DNA of 64,000 bases from Actinacidiphila sp. DG2A-62 (GTDB lineage Bacteria; Actinomycetota; Actinomycetes; Streptomycetales; Streptomycetaceae), in NCBI RefSeq assembly GCF_035825295.1, contig NZ_JAYMGI010000002.1, positions 8,313,501 to 8,377,500 of the forward strand. Reading direction: 5' to 3'. The first letter of the stretch is position 1; each line of letters starts with the position of its first letter. Below the pieces are notes generated by a model. That model searched no databases, was not told the DNA's origin, and was given only the letters and a program-made list of their open reading frames with translations. The position numbers and the translations under genes are program-made. Below are positions 8,471 through 15,535 of the stretch, piece after piece.

Positions 8471-9708
8471 ATGACGTCCGCCGCCGCAGCCCCGACACCC
8501 GAGGAGATACGCCGCGCCGTCAGGAGCACGTACACCGTCTTCACCGGGTGCGGCCTCGCCTTCGCCAGCTGGGCCTCGCGGATCCCCCAGGTCCGCGACC
8601 ACCTCGGCCTCTCGCCGGCCGAACTCGGCCTGGTGCTGCTCGCGATCGCCGCCGGCTCGCTGGTGGCTCTGCCGCTCGCCGGGCCCGTCGTGCACCGCGT
8701 CGGCTCGCGGCGCACGGTCGCCGGGATGTCGCTGCTGCTCGCCGTGGCGCTGTCCACGGTCGCGCTCGGCTACCTCGGCGGCCTGGTCCCGGTGGTGATC
8801 GGGCTGTTCTTCCTCGGCTTCGGCAACGGCGCCTGGGACGTGGCGATGAACGTCCACGGCGCGGTCGTCGAGCGCCACCTCGGCCGTTCGATCATGTCCC
8901 GGTTCCACGCCGGCGACAGCCTCGGCACCGTCGTGGGCGCCCTGATCGGCGCGGCGATGGTCGCGCTGCACGTGCCCGTCACCGCGCACCTGCTGATCGT
9001 CGCGGCGGTCGTCGCCCTCGCCGTCCCCCGGGCCACCCGCGCTTTCGTCCCCGACGGGACCGAGCCCGAGGAGCCGGCCGCGGACGGCGCGCCCGCGCGC
9101 GGCGCGCTCGCCGCCTGGCGGGAGCCGCGCACGCTGCTGATCGGCGTCTTCGTCCTCGCCTTCGCCTTCGCCGAGGGCACCGGCAACGACTGGATCAGCA
9201 TCGCCGTCATCGACGGCTACGACACGCCCGCCGTGGTCGGCACCCTCGCCTTCGCGGTGTTCCTGTCGGCGATGACCGTCGGCCGCTGGTTCGGCCCCGC
9301 GCTGCTCGACCGGTACGGCAGGGTGCCGGTGCTGCGGCTGCTGGCCGCGCTGGGCATCGCCGGCACGCTGCTGTTCGTGTTCGCCCCGGCGGCGCCCGCG
9401 GCCTTCGCCGGCGCGCTGCTGTGGGGCTTCGGCACCTCGCTGGGCTTCCCGGTCGGCATGAGCGCGGGGGCCGACGAGCAGCGGTACGCCGCAGGCCGGG
9501 TCAGCGTCATCGCCTCCATCGGCTACTGCGCCTTCCTCGCCGGGCCGCCCTCGGTCGGCCTGTTCGCCGACCACGTCACCGTGCTGCGCTCGCTCACCTC
9601 CGTCGCGGTGCTCCTCGGCGTCGCCGCGCTCGTCACCGCCGCGGTCGCCCCGCTCCCGGACACCGCGCACCACGACCGCGAGGAGCCGGCCCCGTCCGCG
9701 ACAGCTGA
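8471..9708 (+). CDS. MFS transporter (sugar/drug efflux-like, about 12 membrane helices); end unresolved
   Basis: From ATG 8471 the first ~400 residues form a full MFS protein: helix 1 TVFTGCGLAFASWASRIPQVRDHLG, GSRRTVAG loop, GLFFLGFGNGAWDVAMNVHGAVVE, SRFHAGDSLGTVVGA, and a final helix near 375-395. This is the subfamily of fucose-permease-like exporters, related to the gene at 59762. The frame has no stop until 10648, far into the antisense LLM gene, giving an implausible Arg/Pro-rich tail. A stop exists in the next frame at 9706-9708, just past the last helix, so one missing base would give a normal ~412-residue protein. The end is given there on that reasoning. Confidence 0.72.
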
Positions 9709-9895
9709 CCGCCCGCCGCACACCGCCCCCGCGGCGGCTCACGGCGACGCGGCGCAGCGGCGGCCCGCCGGGCACCACGGACTCCTCGGGACACGGCGGC
9801 TCACCGCGACACGCCGGCCGCCCGCCCGGCCGCGCGACGGCGCGTCAGGTGCTCGGCCAACAAATCGTTCGCCGGCGCGGCGGCCACGAACGCGG

Positions 9896-11134
9896 TCACG
9901 TCGAGCACGGCGCCGCCGATACCGAGCCGGCCGGCGTCGTCCCCGTAGGTGCGGCGTCGCGCGCGTCCGCAGCGCCGGCGCTCGCACCTCGCGGGTCCGC
10001 CCCGGCGTCCGGCCCGGCGTGCGGCCCGGCGTGCGGCCCGGCGCCCACGCCGCCCTCCGGGGCCGCGCCCGGCTCGCGCAGCAGCGGCAGCAGGGCGTCG
10101 CCGACGCGGGCGGTCTCCTGCTTGTACGGGGTGTCGGAGAGCACGAAGTGGCTGACGCCGAGCGCGCGGTAGGCGTGCAGCGCGGCGGCCACCTCCTCGG
10201 CGGAGCCGACCAGCCAGGTGGTGCCCGCGCCCTCGCCGCCGAACCGGCCGGGGGCGGTGTACAGGCAGGTGTCGAGGACGTCGCCGCGCCGCGCGAGGCC
10301 GGCCAGCCGCCGCTGCCCGACCGCGGCCGTGCGGTCACCGGTCCAGAAGCTCTCCGCGGGGCCGGCCGCCATCCGCGCGACCTTCCGCTCCGCGGCGGCC
10401 CACGCCTCCTCGCTCGTGTCCCGCACCACGGTGGTGACGCGCAGGCCGAACTCCAGCGGCCGGTGGCGGCGTTCCAGCCGCGCGCTCAGCGTCCTGAGCC
10501 GGTCCACCCGCTCGGCGATCCCGTCCAGTGGCTCGCCCCAGAACAGCTGGACGTCGGCCTCCGCCGCCGCGACGCGCTCGGCCGCCTCGGACGCGCCGCC
10601 GAAGAACAGCGTCGGGTGCCGCCGCTCCTCGGCCGGGTAGGGACGTGACGCGAGGGTCGAGCCCGCCACGTGGAAGTGCTCGCCGGCGAAGTCGACCGAC
10701 TCCTCGGTCCACAGCCGCCGCACCAGGTGCAGGAACTCCCGGGTGCGGGCGTAGCGCCGCGCGGGGTCGACGGTCGTGTCCCCGTAGGCGGCGGGGGTGT
10801 CCACCCCGCTCACCACGTTCACCAGCACCCGGCCGCGGCTGAGCTGGTCGAGCGTGGCCGCGGCGGCGGCGAAGTGCGCCGGCTGCCAGTACCCGGGCCG
10901 CACCGCGATCAGCGGCTTGAACGTCGTGGTCCTGGCGGCCAGCGCGGTGGCCAGGGTGAACGTGTCCGGCCGTCCCCACCCGGCGCCGAGCAGCGCGCCG
11001 CCCCAGCCGTGGCGTTCGGCCGTCAGCGCGAGGTCCGTCGAGAAGTCGACCGAGCCCCAGCCGGCCGTGCTGTCGTCACCGCGGTGGCCCGGCGCGACGG
11101 TGTTGGGGAGGTACCACAGGTATTCCGGGCTCAT
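9896..11134 (-). CDS. LLM-class flavin-dependent monooxygenase (SsuD-like), organosulfur cluster
   Basis: 412 residues starting MSPEYLWYLPNTVAPG. Luciferase-like TIM-barrel features include AERHGWGGALLGAG, RPGYWQPAHFAAAAATLDQLSRGRVLVNVVSGVD, YARTREFLHLVRRLWT and FFGGASEAAERVAA. SsuD-type enzymes use FMNH2 and oxygen to cleave C-S bonds of sulfonates, releasing sulfite; an FMN reductase is encoded at 26350. The last ~45 residues are a low-complexity tail with AGPHAGPHAGPDAG repeats, absent from the family core. Divergent from the regulator/transporter genes, with a candidate leader and hairpin upstream. Confidence 0.88.
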   Translation of the reverse strand: MSPEYLWYLPNTVAPGHRGDDSTAGWGSVDFSTDLALTAERHGWGGALLGAGWGRPDTFTLATALAARTTTFKPLIAVRPGYWQPAHFAAAAATLDQLSRGRVLVNVVSGVDTPAAYGDTTVDPARRYARTREFLHLVRRLWTEESVDFAGEHFHVAGSTLASRPYPAEERRHPTLFFGGASEAAERVAAAEADVQLFWGEPLDGIAERVDRLRTLSARLERRHRPLEFGLRVTTVVRDTSEEAWAAAERKVARMAAGPAESFWTGDRTAAVGQRRLAGLARRGDVLDTCLYTAPGRFGGEGAGTTWLVGSAEEVAAALHAYRALGVSHFVLSDTPYKQETARVGDALLPLLREPGAAPEGGVGAGPHAGPHAGPDAGADPRGASAGAADARDAAPTGTTPAGSVSAAPCST

Positions 11135-11232
11135 CAGCTTCCGATCGCTGCGAGGGCGCCCCGGCGGGCGCGCTCGTGCGCGGGGGCCGTGGCGATGGGC
11201 GAGCGGGGGCGCTGCGGCTGCGGCGACGCGGT

Positions 11233-11256
11233 CCGGTGACGGCTTCCCGTCACCGG
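11233..11256 (-). promoter_or_regulatory. Perfect 10-bp stem-loop between candidate leader ORF and LLM gene
   Basis: CCGGTGACGG, a 4-base loop, then the exact complement. It starts two bases after the stop of the short leader ORF and about 100 bp before the LLM start. The position fits an attenuator or ribosome-controlled structure; no U-run follows. Confidence 0.4.
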
Positions 11257-11257
11257 C

Positions 11258-11341
11258 TCAGCGGTGCGAGCGGCACGCGCCGGTGCGCGGACATCGCGCG
11301 GTCCGGGGCGGGTACGGCGTGCGACGCCGGCGCTCGGTCAT
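11258..11341 (-). CDS. Candidate short leader ORF (27 codons, two Cys) upstream of LLM gene
   Basis: ATG 11341 to TGA 11258 encodes MTERRRR...ARCPRTGACRSHR, with Cys at 18 and 23. A GAGGAT -10-like element lies 7 bp upstream, in a context (AGGATGGGGGCCATG) resembling that of the clearer leader at 13576 (AGGATGGGCGCATG). A GGTGTC half-site lies at 11376-11381. An alternative nested ORF (11250-11294, MSAHRRVPLAPLSR) runs into the hairpin. Plausible but unproven. Confidence 0.3.
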   Translation of the reverse strand: MTERRRRTPYPPRTARCPRTGACRSHR

Positions 11342-11409
11342 GGCCCCCATCCTCGGAACCCGCGGGCCGCGGGTCGACACCCCCCGGCGCGCCCCCCGTC
11401 CGCTGCCGG

Positions 11410-12012
11410 TCACGCGCACTGCGACGGCTCGGACGGCTCGCTCGCCGCGCGCCCCGCCGATGCTGGGGGTGCCGGGGGTGCCGCCGGGTCCGAGGGGTCC
11501 AGCACGTACAACCCCGGCAGGTTGACCACCACGGCCTCCTGCGTGCTGCGGGCGATCACCACGACCGCCTCCTCGTCCGGGTCCGGGTTCTCCTCGCGGT
11601 GCGGCACGTAGGGCGGCACGAAGACGTAGTCGCCGGGCGAGGTGCGCAGCCGCACCTCGCGCGGTCCGTCGCCGCCGTCTTCCAAAAACACGAACTCGGG
11701 GTGGCCGCTGACGACGTGGATCGCCGTCTCCGACTCCCCGTGGTGGTGGTCGGCGGACGCGGTCGAGGGGGCCACGTGCGTCTGGCCCATCCACATCCGC
11801 TCCGAGCCGACCCGTGCCCCGCTGATCGCGGCGAACCGCCGCATCCCACCGGTCTGCGCGGTGTCGCCGTCCAGGTCGCCGGCGCGCACGTGGTGCACCC
11901 GGGCGCGCGCGGAGCGGCCGGCGCCGGCCTCGTCGGGGGAGCGGTCCGGCAGGTCCGGGTGGAAGCCGTCGTGGGCGGGGGACCCGGCCGAGGGGGCGGG
12001 CGATGCGGTCAT
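11410..12012 (-). CDS. Cupin-domain protein, possible sulfur-metabolism dioxygenase or sensor
   Basis: 200 residues. Cupin motif 1 is visible as ADHHHGESETAIHVVSGHPEFVFLE (HHHxE and a distal H), motif 2 as PGDYVFVPPYVPHREENPD, so a metal-binding beta-barrel is likely intact. Ala/Pro/Ser-rich tails flank the barrel. Divergent from the Rrf2 regulator and adjacent to LLM genes, it may be an oxygenase acting on a sulfur compound (cysteine-dioxygenase fold) or a ligand-binding accessory; the sequence does not decide. Confidence 0.75.
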   Translation of the reverse strand: MTASPAPSAGSPAHDGFHPDLPDRSPDEAGAGRSARARVHHVRAGDLDGDTAQTGGMRRFAAISGARVGSERMWMGQTHVAPSTASADHHHGESETAIHVVSGHPEFVFLEDGGDGPREVRLRTSPGDYVFVPPYVPHREENPDPDEEAVVVIARSTQEAVVVNLPGLYVLDPSDPAAPPAPPASAGRAASEPSEPSQCA

Positions 12013-12098
12013 GGGTGTCCTGTCCTGGGGTCTCGACGGGAGTGCGCCGCAGCGCGGCGGGCGCGCCGGAACCCGCCCGAGATCCGGCCGCTGCCTGG

Positions 12099-12160
12099 AC
12101 CGTAGAAGCCGCCCGGAAAGGATGTCAAGAGGTGTCCATTGCGCGCGGCGCGGCGATAAT
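12099..12160. promoter_or_regulatory. Divergent cupin/Rrf2 promoter region with GGTGTCCATTG motif
   Basis: On the minus strand TTGACA (12127-12122) and TACGGT (12104-12099) are 17 bp apart, a good promoter for the cupin gene. On the plus strand GATAAT (12155-12160) lies 7 bp before the Rrf2 ATG at 12168, suggesting leaderless transcription. Next to the cupin -35 is GGTGTCCATTG (12131-12141), an 11-mer repeated exactly at 13532-13542 in front of the leader peptide promoter. It is a candidate Rrf2 operator. Confidence 0.55.
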
Positions 12161-12167
12161 GGCGCGT

Positions 12168-12578
12168 ATGCATATTTCGGCGAAGGCGGACTACGGCGTC
12201 CGCGCGCTGCTCGAACTCGCCCGGGACAGCGACCGGCCGCTCACCTGCGAGAGCATCGCGGCCTCGCAGGAGATCCCGTTCCGGTTCCTGAAATCGGTCG
12301 TCGGCGACCTGCGCAGGGCCGGCCTGGTGCGCAGCCAGCGCGGCTGCGAGGGCGGCTACTGGCTGGGCCGCGACCCCGCCGAGATCAGCCTGCTCGACGT
12401 GGCGCTCGCGGTCGACGGCGAGCTGATGACGCTGCGCGGCGACCCGCTGCCCGGCCTCGCCTACCCGGGCCCCGCCGCCGGCCTGCCCGACGTCTGGCGC
12501 TCGGTGGAGGACGGCGCGCGGCGCATCCTGTCCCGCACCACGCTCGCCTCGCTGCTCGCCGAGCGGGCCCCGGTGTGA
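12168..12578 (+). CDS. Rrf2-family transcriptional regulator (probable CymR-type sulfur repressor)
   Basis: 136 residues. MHISAKADYGVRALLELARDSDRPLTCESIAASQEIPFRFLKSVVGDLRRAGLVRSQRGCEGGYWL is a textbook Rrf2 winged-helix domain. The region where IscR/NsrR carry an Fe-S cysteine triplet (about 90-106) has no cysteine, so cluster sensing is unlikely; CymR-like control of sulfur genes fits better given the neighbours. ATG 12168 is preferred over the in-frame ATG 12159 because GATAAT lies 7 bp upstream and Rrf2 proteins start M+ISAK. The next gene starts within its stop codon. Confidence 0.88.
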   Translation: MHISAKADYGVRALLELARDSDRPLTCESIAASQEIPFRFLKSVVGDLRRAGLVRSQRGCEGGYWLGRDPAEISLLDVALAVDGELMTLRGDPLPGLAYPGPAAGLPDVWRSVEDGARRILSRTTLASLLAERAPV

Positions 12579-13543
12579 CCGCGCGCCCGCGGCCCGCGGC
12601 CGGCCGCGACCGCGAGCCGGTGCTCGACGTGGTCGAGTACACCGACCCGCTGTGCCCGTGGGCGTGGGGCTCCGAGCCGGAGTTCCGCCTGCTGCGCGCC
12701 CGGCTGCGGGCCAGGCCCGGGGTGCGGGTCCGCTGGCGGCGCGCGTACGCGATCCTCTTCGACGAGGGCGAGGACCCGGCCCCCGACCCTGCGGCGGAGG
12801 CCGCCTGGTACTCCGGTTACGTCGCCGAGGTGTGCGCCCACACCGGCGCGCCGCGGCCGCACGCCCTGGACCGCGTCGCGCTGAGCAGCTGGCCCGCCTC
12901 GCTGGCCGCCCGCGCCGCGCAGGCGCAGGGGCCGCTGGTCGCCGAGCGCGTCCTGCGCCGGCTGCGGGAGTCGGAGTTCGTGCTCGGCGCGCCCGCCGAC
13001 ACCCCGCAGCGGGTGCTGGCCTGCCTGCGCGCCGTGCCCGGCCTGGACACCGGGCGGCTGAGCGCCGACGCCGCCTCGCCCGCCGTCGCCGACTCGGTGC
13101 GCGCCGACCGCGCCGAGGCCCGCCGCCCGCTGCCCGAGGTGCTGGACCTCGACGGCCCCCCGCCGCACCCCGGCGCCGCCAAGGAACTCGACGGCGGCGG
13201 CCACCGCTACGCCCTGCCGACGCTGCTCCTGCGCGGCCCCGGCGGCACCCGCGTGGTCCCCGGCCGGCGGCCTTTAGAGGCGTACGCGCAGGCGCTTTCG
13301 GAGGTCCTCCCCGGTCCCTGGCCGCAGCCGCGGCCGCTGTCGGCGGACGACGCCCTGGACCTCCACCGCACGCTGACCGCACCGGAGTTGGAGCTGCTCA
13401 CCGAGGAACGCGCGGCCCCCGCGTGGGCGTTGCGGATCGACACCCCCGGCGGTCCGCTGTGGCTGCACCCGGACGAGGCCGCGGGGCATCCCGCCCTGCT
13501 CAACAGCCGTCCAGGCAATGAGACACCTTTTGGTGTCCATTGA
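12575..13543 (+). CDS. DsbA-family thioredoxin-fold protein (CPWA active site)
   Basis: 322 residues from GTG 12575, overlapping the Rrf2 stop (GTGA). VLDVVEYTDPLCPWAWGSEPEF at 16-37 is the start of a DSBA/FrnE-like thioredoxin fold, but the CxxC is reduced to C27-P-W-A, as in glutathione-transferase-kappa-like and isomerase relatives; disulfide exchange with both cysteines is therefore not possible. YALPTLLLRGPGGTRVVPG (~220) is the cis-Pro region. A ~60-residue C-terminal segment ends the protein. Coupling to Rrf2 and position before the transporter suggest a role in handling a thiol adduct, or signalling to the regulator. Confidence 0.78.
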   Translation: MTARPRPAAGRDREPVLDVVEYTDPLCPWAWGSEPEFRLLRARLRARPGVRVRWRRAYAILFDEGEDPAPDPAAEAAWYSGYVAEVCAHTGAPRPHALDRVALSSWPASLAARAAQAQGPLVAERVLRRLRESEFVLGAPADTPQRVLACLRAVPGLDTGRLSADAASPAVADSVRADRAEARRPLPEVLDLDGPPPHPGAAKELDGGGHRYALPTLLLRGPGGTRVVPGRRPLEAYAQALSEVLPGPWPQPRPLSADDALDLHRTLTAPELELLTEERAAPAWALRIDTPGGPLWLHPDEAAGHPALLNSRPGNETPFGVH

Positions 13544-13569
13544 CAGTGCGTGCGGTCCGCCCCCAGGAT
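13522..13569 (+). promoter_or_regulatory. Operator and promoter of the Cys leader / ABC transporter operon
   Basis: GACACC-TTTT-GGTGTC (13522-13537) is a perfect inverted repeat directly upstream of TTGACA (13540-13545). CAGGAT (13564-13569) follows after 18 bp and the leader ATG 6 bp later. The repeat shares GGTGTCCATTG with the cupin/Rrf2 promoter region. Confidence 0.65.
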
Positions 13570-13575
13570 GGGCGC

Positions 13576-13650
13576 ATGCTGAAGACGCACCCCGACGTGG
13601 TGTGCCGCTACGTGGACTTCCGGCGCACCTGCAGCGCTCTGTGTCGCTGA
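13576..13650 (+). CDS. Cysteine-containing leader peptide (24 aa), probable sulfur attenuator
   Basis: ATG 13576 to TGA 13650. The peptide has Cys at 10, 19 and 23 and ends VDFRRTCSALCR, the pattern (xVDLxRxxSALCR) of short leader peptides found ahead of sulfur-assimilation genes in Streptomyces and relatives. In actinobacteria, ribosome stalling on Cys codons of such uORFs is known to tune downstream sulfur genes to cysteine supply. The start lies 6 bp after a -10 element, so it is probably translated from a leaderless mRNA. It precedes the ABC importer by 343 bp. Confidence 0.75.
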   Translation: MLKTHPDVVCRYVDFRRTCSALCR

Positions 13651-13993
13651 CCCGCCCGTACCGGCCCTGAGTCGGCCCCGGTGAGCCCCGGACACTACGC
13701 CGCCGACGGTCCCTGACCGCTTCCCGACCGGCCCCGCGCCGTCCCGCGAACGGTCGCCGCCGCGACGCGGACCCCGGGCCCGCTCCCGCCGCCGGACTCC
13801 TCTCCCGCGCCGGACCCGCCCGTCCCGCATCCCTCCCGTGCCCCGCCGCGCCCGCCCGCGCGGTTCGTGCCGTCCCGTACCCCGCACCGCGCCCCCGGCA
13901 TGCCCCGGCGCGCTGTCCCGCGCCGCCCCCACTCCCGGACCCCGCCCGGCCGGAAGTGTCCCCGGCGCGCTCCACAGAAGGTGACACGCCATC
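13651..13993 (+). other. Long C-rich untranslated leader between Cys peptide and transporter
   Basis: 343 bp without a convincing gene. The strand is strongly pyrimidine-rich (many CCCG/CGCC runs), which could leave the mRNA poor in structure and open to Rho, or carry an attenuator I cannot resolve by eye. No perfect long stem-loop or T-run was found. AGAAGGTGACACGCCATC just before the next ATG holds the ribosome site (AAGG). Confidence 0.5.
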
Positions 13994-15535
13994 ATGAACT
14001 CCGCAGCCATGCCCGCGCTCGGCAGACGCTCCTTCCTCGGACTCGGCCTCGGCGCAGGCGCCGCCCTGGCCCTCAGCGCATGCGGCGGTTCCGCCGCCCC
14101 GGCGACCGCGTCCGGGGCGGGCGGCACCCTCAAATGGGGCTGGGCGCTGCCCACCTCGTGGGACCCGGTCTTCTCCTCCGCCGGCTGGGACGTCCACGAG
14201 CTGTCCCTCGTCTACTCCGGCCTGACCCGGCTCGACTCCGCGGGCGCCGCCGTCCCGGCCCTGGCCAGCGGCTGGAAGTACAACGCCGACGGCACGTCCG
14301 TCACCTTCACCCTGCGCCCCGAACTCACCTTCAGCGACGGCACCCCGCTCGACGCCACGGCGGTGAAGAAGAGCCTGGACCGCGGCAGGACCGACCCCAA
14401 GTCCCTGGTCGCGCCGCAGCTCGCGCATGTCAAGGAGATCACCGCCACCGGCGCCGACACGGTGACCCTCGCGCTCACCCAGGCCGACTACCAGATCCCC
14501 AATCTGCTCGCCGGCAAGACCGGCATGATCGTCAGCCCCAAGGCGTTCGAGACGGACGCCGCGTCCCTGGCGAGCAGGCCGGTCGGCTCCGGCCCCTTCG
14601 TCCTCACCTCCTACACCCAGAACGCCAAGGCCGTGCTGCGCCGCAACCCCGCCTACTGGGACGCCGCCAGCATCAAGCTCCAGGGCTTCGAGATCTACCC
14701 GCTGCCCGACGCCTCCACGGTCGTCGCCGCGCTCCAGTCCGGCCAGTACAACGTCGCCCAGATCCCCGGCAGCCAGGTCGCCGCAGCCAAGGCGGCCGGC
14801 CTGGAGGTCCAGGTGATCCCCTCCATGGTCGTCTCGGTGCTGGACGTCAACACCGCCAAGGCGCCCTTCGACGACCCCGACGTCGCGCTCGCCCTGCAGT
14901 ACGCCGTCGACCGCCAGGCGCTGCTCAAGACCCAGCAGTTCGGCTACGGCACGGTCAGCAACCAGCCCTTCCCGCCCGGCTACGTCGGCCACGACGCCGC
15001 GTCCGACGGCCTGTACCCGCACGACCCCGCCAAGGCCCGCGCGCTGCTCGCCAAGGCCGGACACCCCGACGGCGTCGATCTCACACTGACCACCTCGGCC
15101 GCCGAGGGCCTGCCCGAGCAGCTCCAGGCACAGCTGAAGGAGGCGGGCTTCCGGGCGAAGATCAGCGTCATCCCGCAGGCCCAGACCACCCAGATCGTCT
15201 ACGTCCAGCACTCCCAGGCGCTCTTCACCGACCAGTTCGCCGGCCGCGACTCCGCCGCCCAGGCGTTCCAGGTGCTCTTCGGCCCCCAGGGCCTGATGAA
15301 CCCCGGCCGCAGGACGCCCGCCGACCTCCAGGCCGCGGTCGCCAAGGTGTCCGCGACGCCGCTGGACTCGCCGGACTACCCCAAGGTGCTCCAGGCCGCC
15401 ACGGCGCTCGCGGTACGCACCATGCCCAACGTCTTCCTCTACACCGTGCCGCGCATCCTGGCCCGCAACCGCGCGGTCTCGGCGCTGCCCGCCGACGTCG
15501 TGGTGCAGCGGTTCGAAGGGGTGACCGTTCGATGA
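13994..15535 (+). CDS. ABC importer substrate-binding lipoprotein, SBP family 5 (Opp/Dpp type)
   Basis: 513 residues. The N-terminus has a twin-arginine stretch (GRRSFLGLG, R11-R12) and a lipobox LSAC with Cys30, so a Tat-exported lipoprotein is likely. The SBP_bac_5 domain shows LVYSGLTRLDSAG, ALASGWKYNADGTSVTFTLRPELTFSDGTPLDATAVKKSL and YWDAASIKL, the usual peptide-binding protein landmarks. Such proteins bind peptides, opines, nickel chelates or glutathione. Inside this cluster a peptide-like sulfur compound is the best guess. It begins a five-gene transporter operon and its stop overlaps the permease start (ATGA). Confidence 0.92.
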   Translation: MNSAAMPALGRRSFLGLGLGAGAALALSACGGSAAPATASGAGGTLKWGWALPTSWDPVFSSAGWDVHELSLVYSGLTRLDSAGAAVPALASGWKYNADGTSVTFTLRPELTFSDGTPLDATAVKKSLDRGRTDPKSLVAPQLAHVKEITATGADTVTLALTQADYQIPNLLAGKTGMIVSPKAFETDAASLASRPVGSGPFVLTSYTQNAKAVLRRNPAYWDAASIKLQGFEIYPLPDASTVVAALQSGQYNVAQIPGSQVAAAKAAGLEVQVIPSMVVSVLDVNTAKAPFDDPDVALALQYAVDRQALLKTQQFGYGTVSNQPFPPGYVGHDAASDGLYPHDPAKARALLAKAGHPDGVDLTLTTSAAEGLPEQLQAQLKEAGFRAKISVIPQAQTTQIVYVQHSQALFTDQFAGRDSAAQAFQVLFGPQGLMNPGRRTPADLQAAVAKVSATPLDSPDYPKVLQAATALAVRTMPNVFLYTVPRILARNRAVSALPADVVVQRFEGVTVR

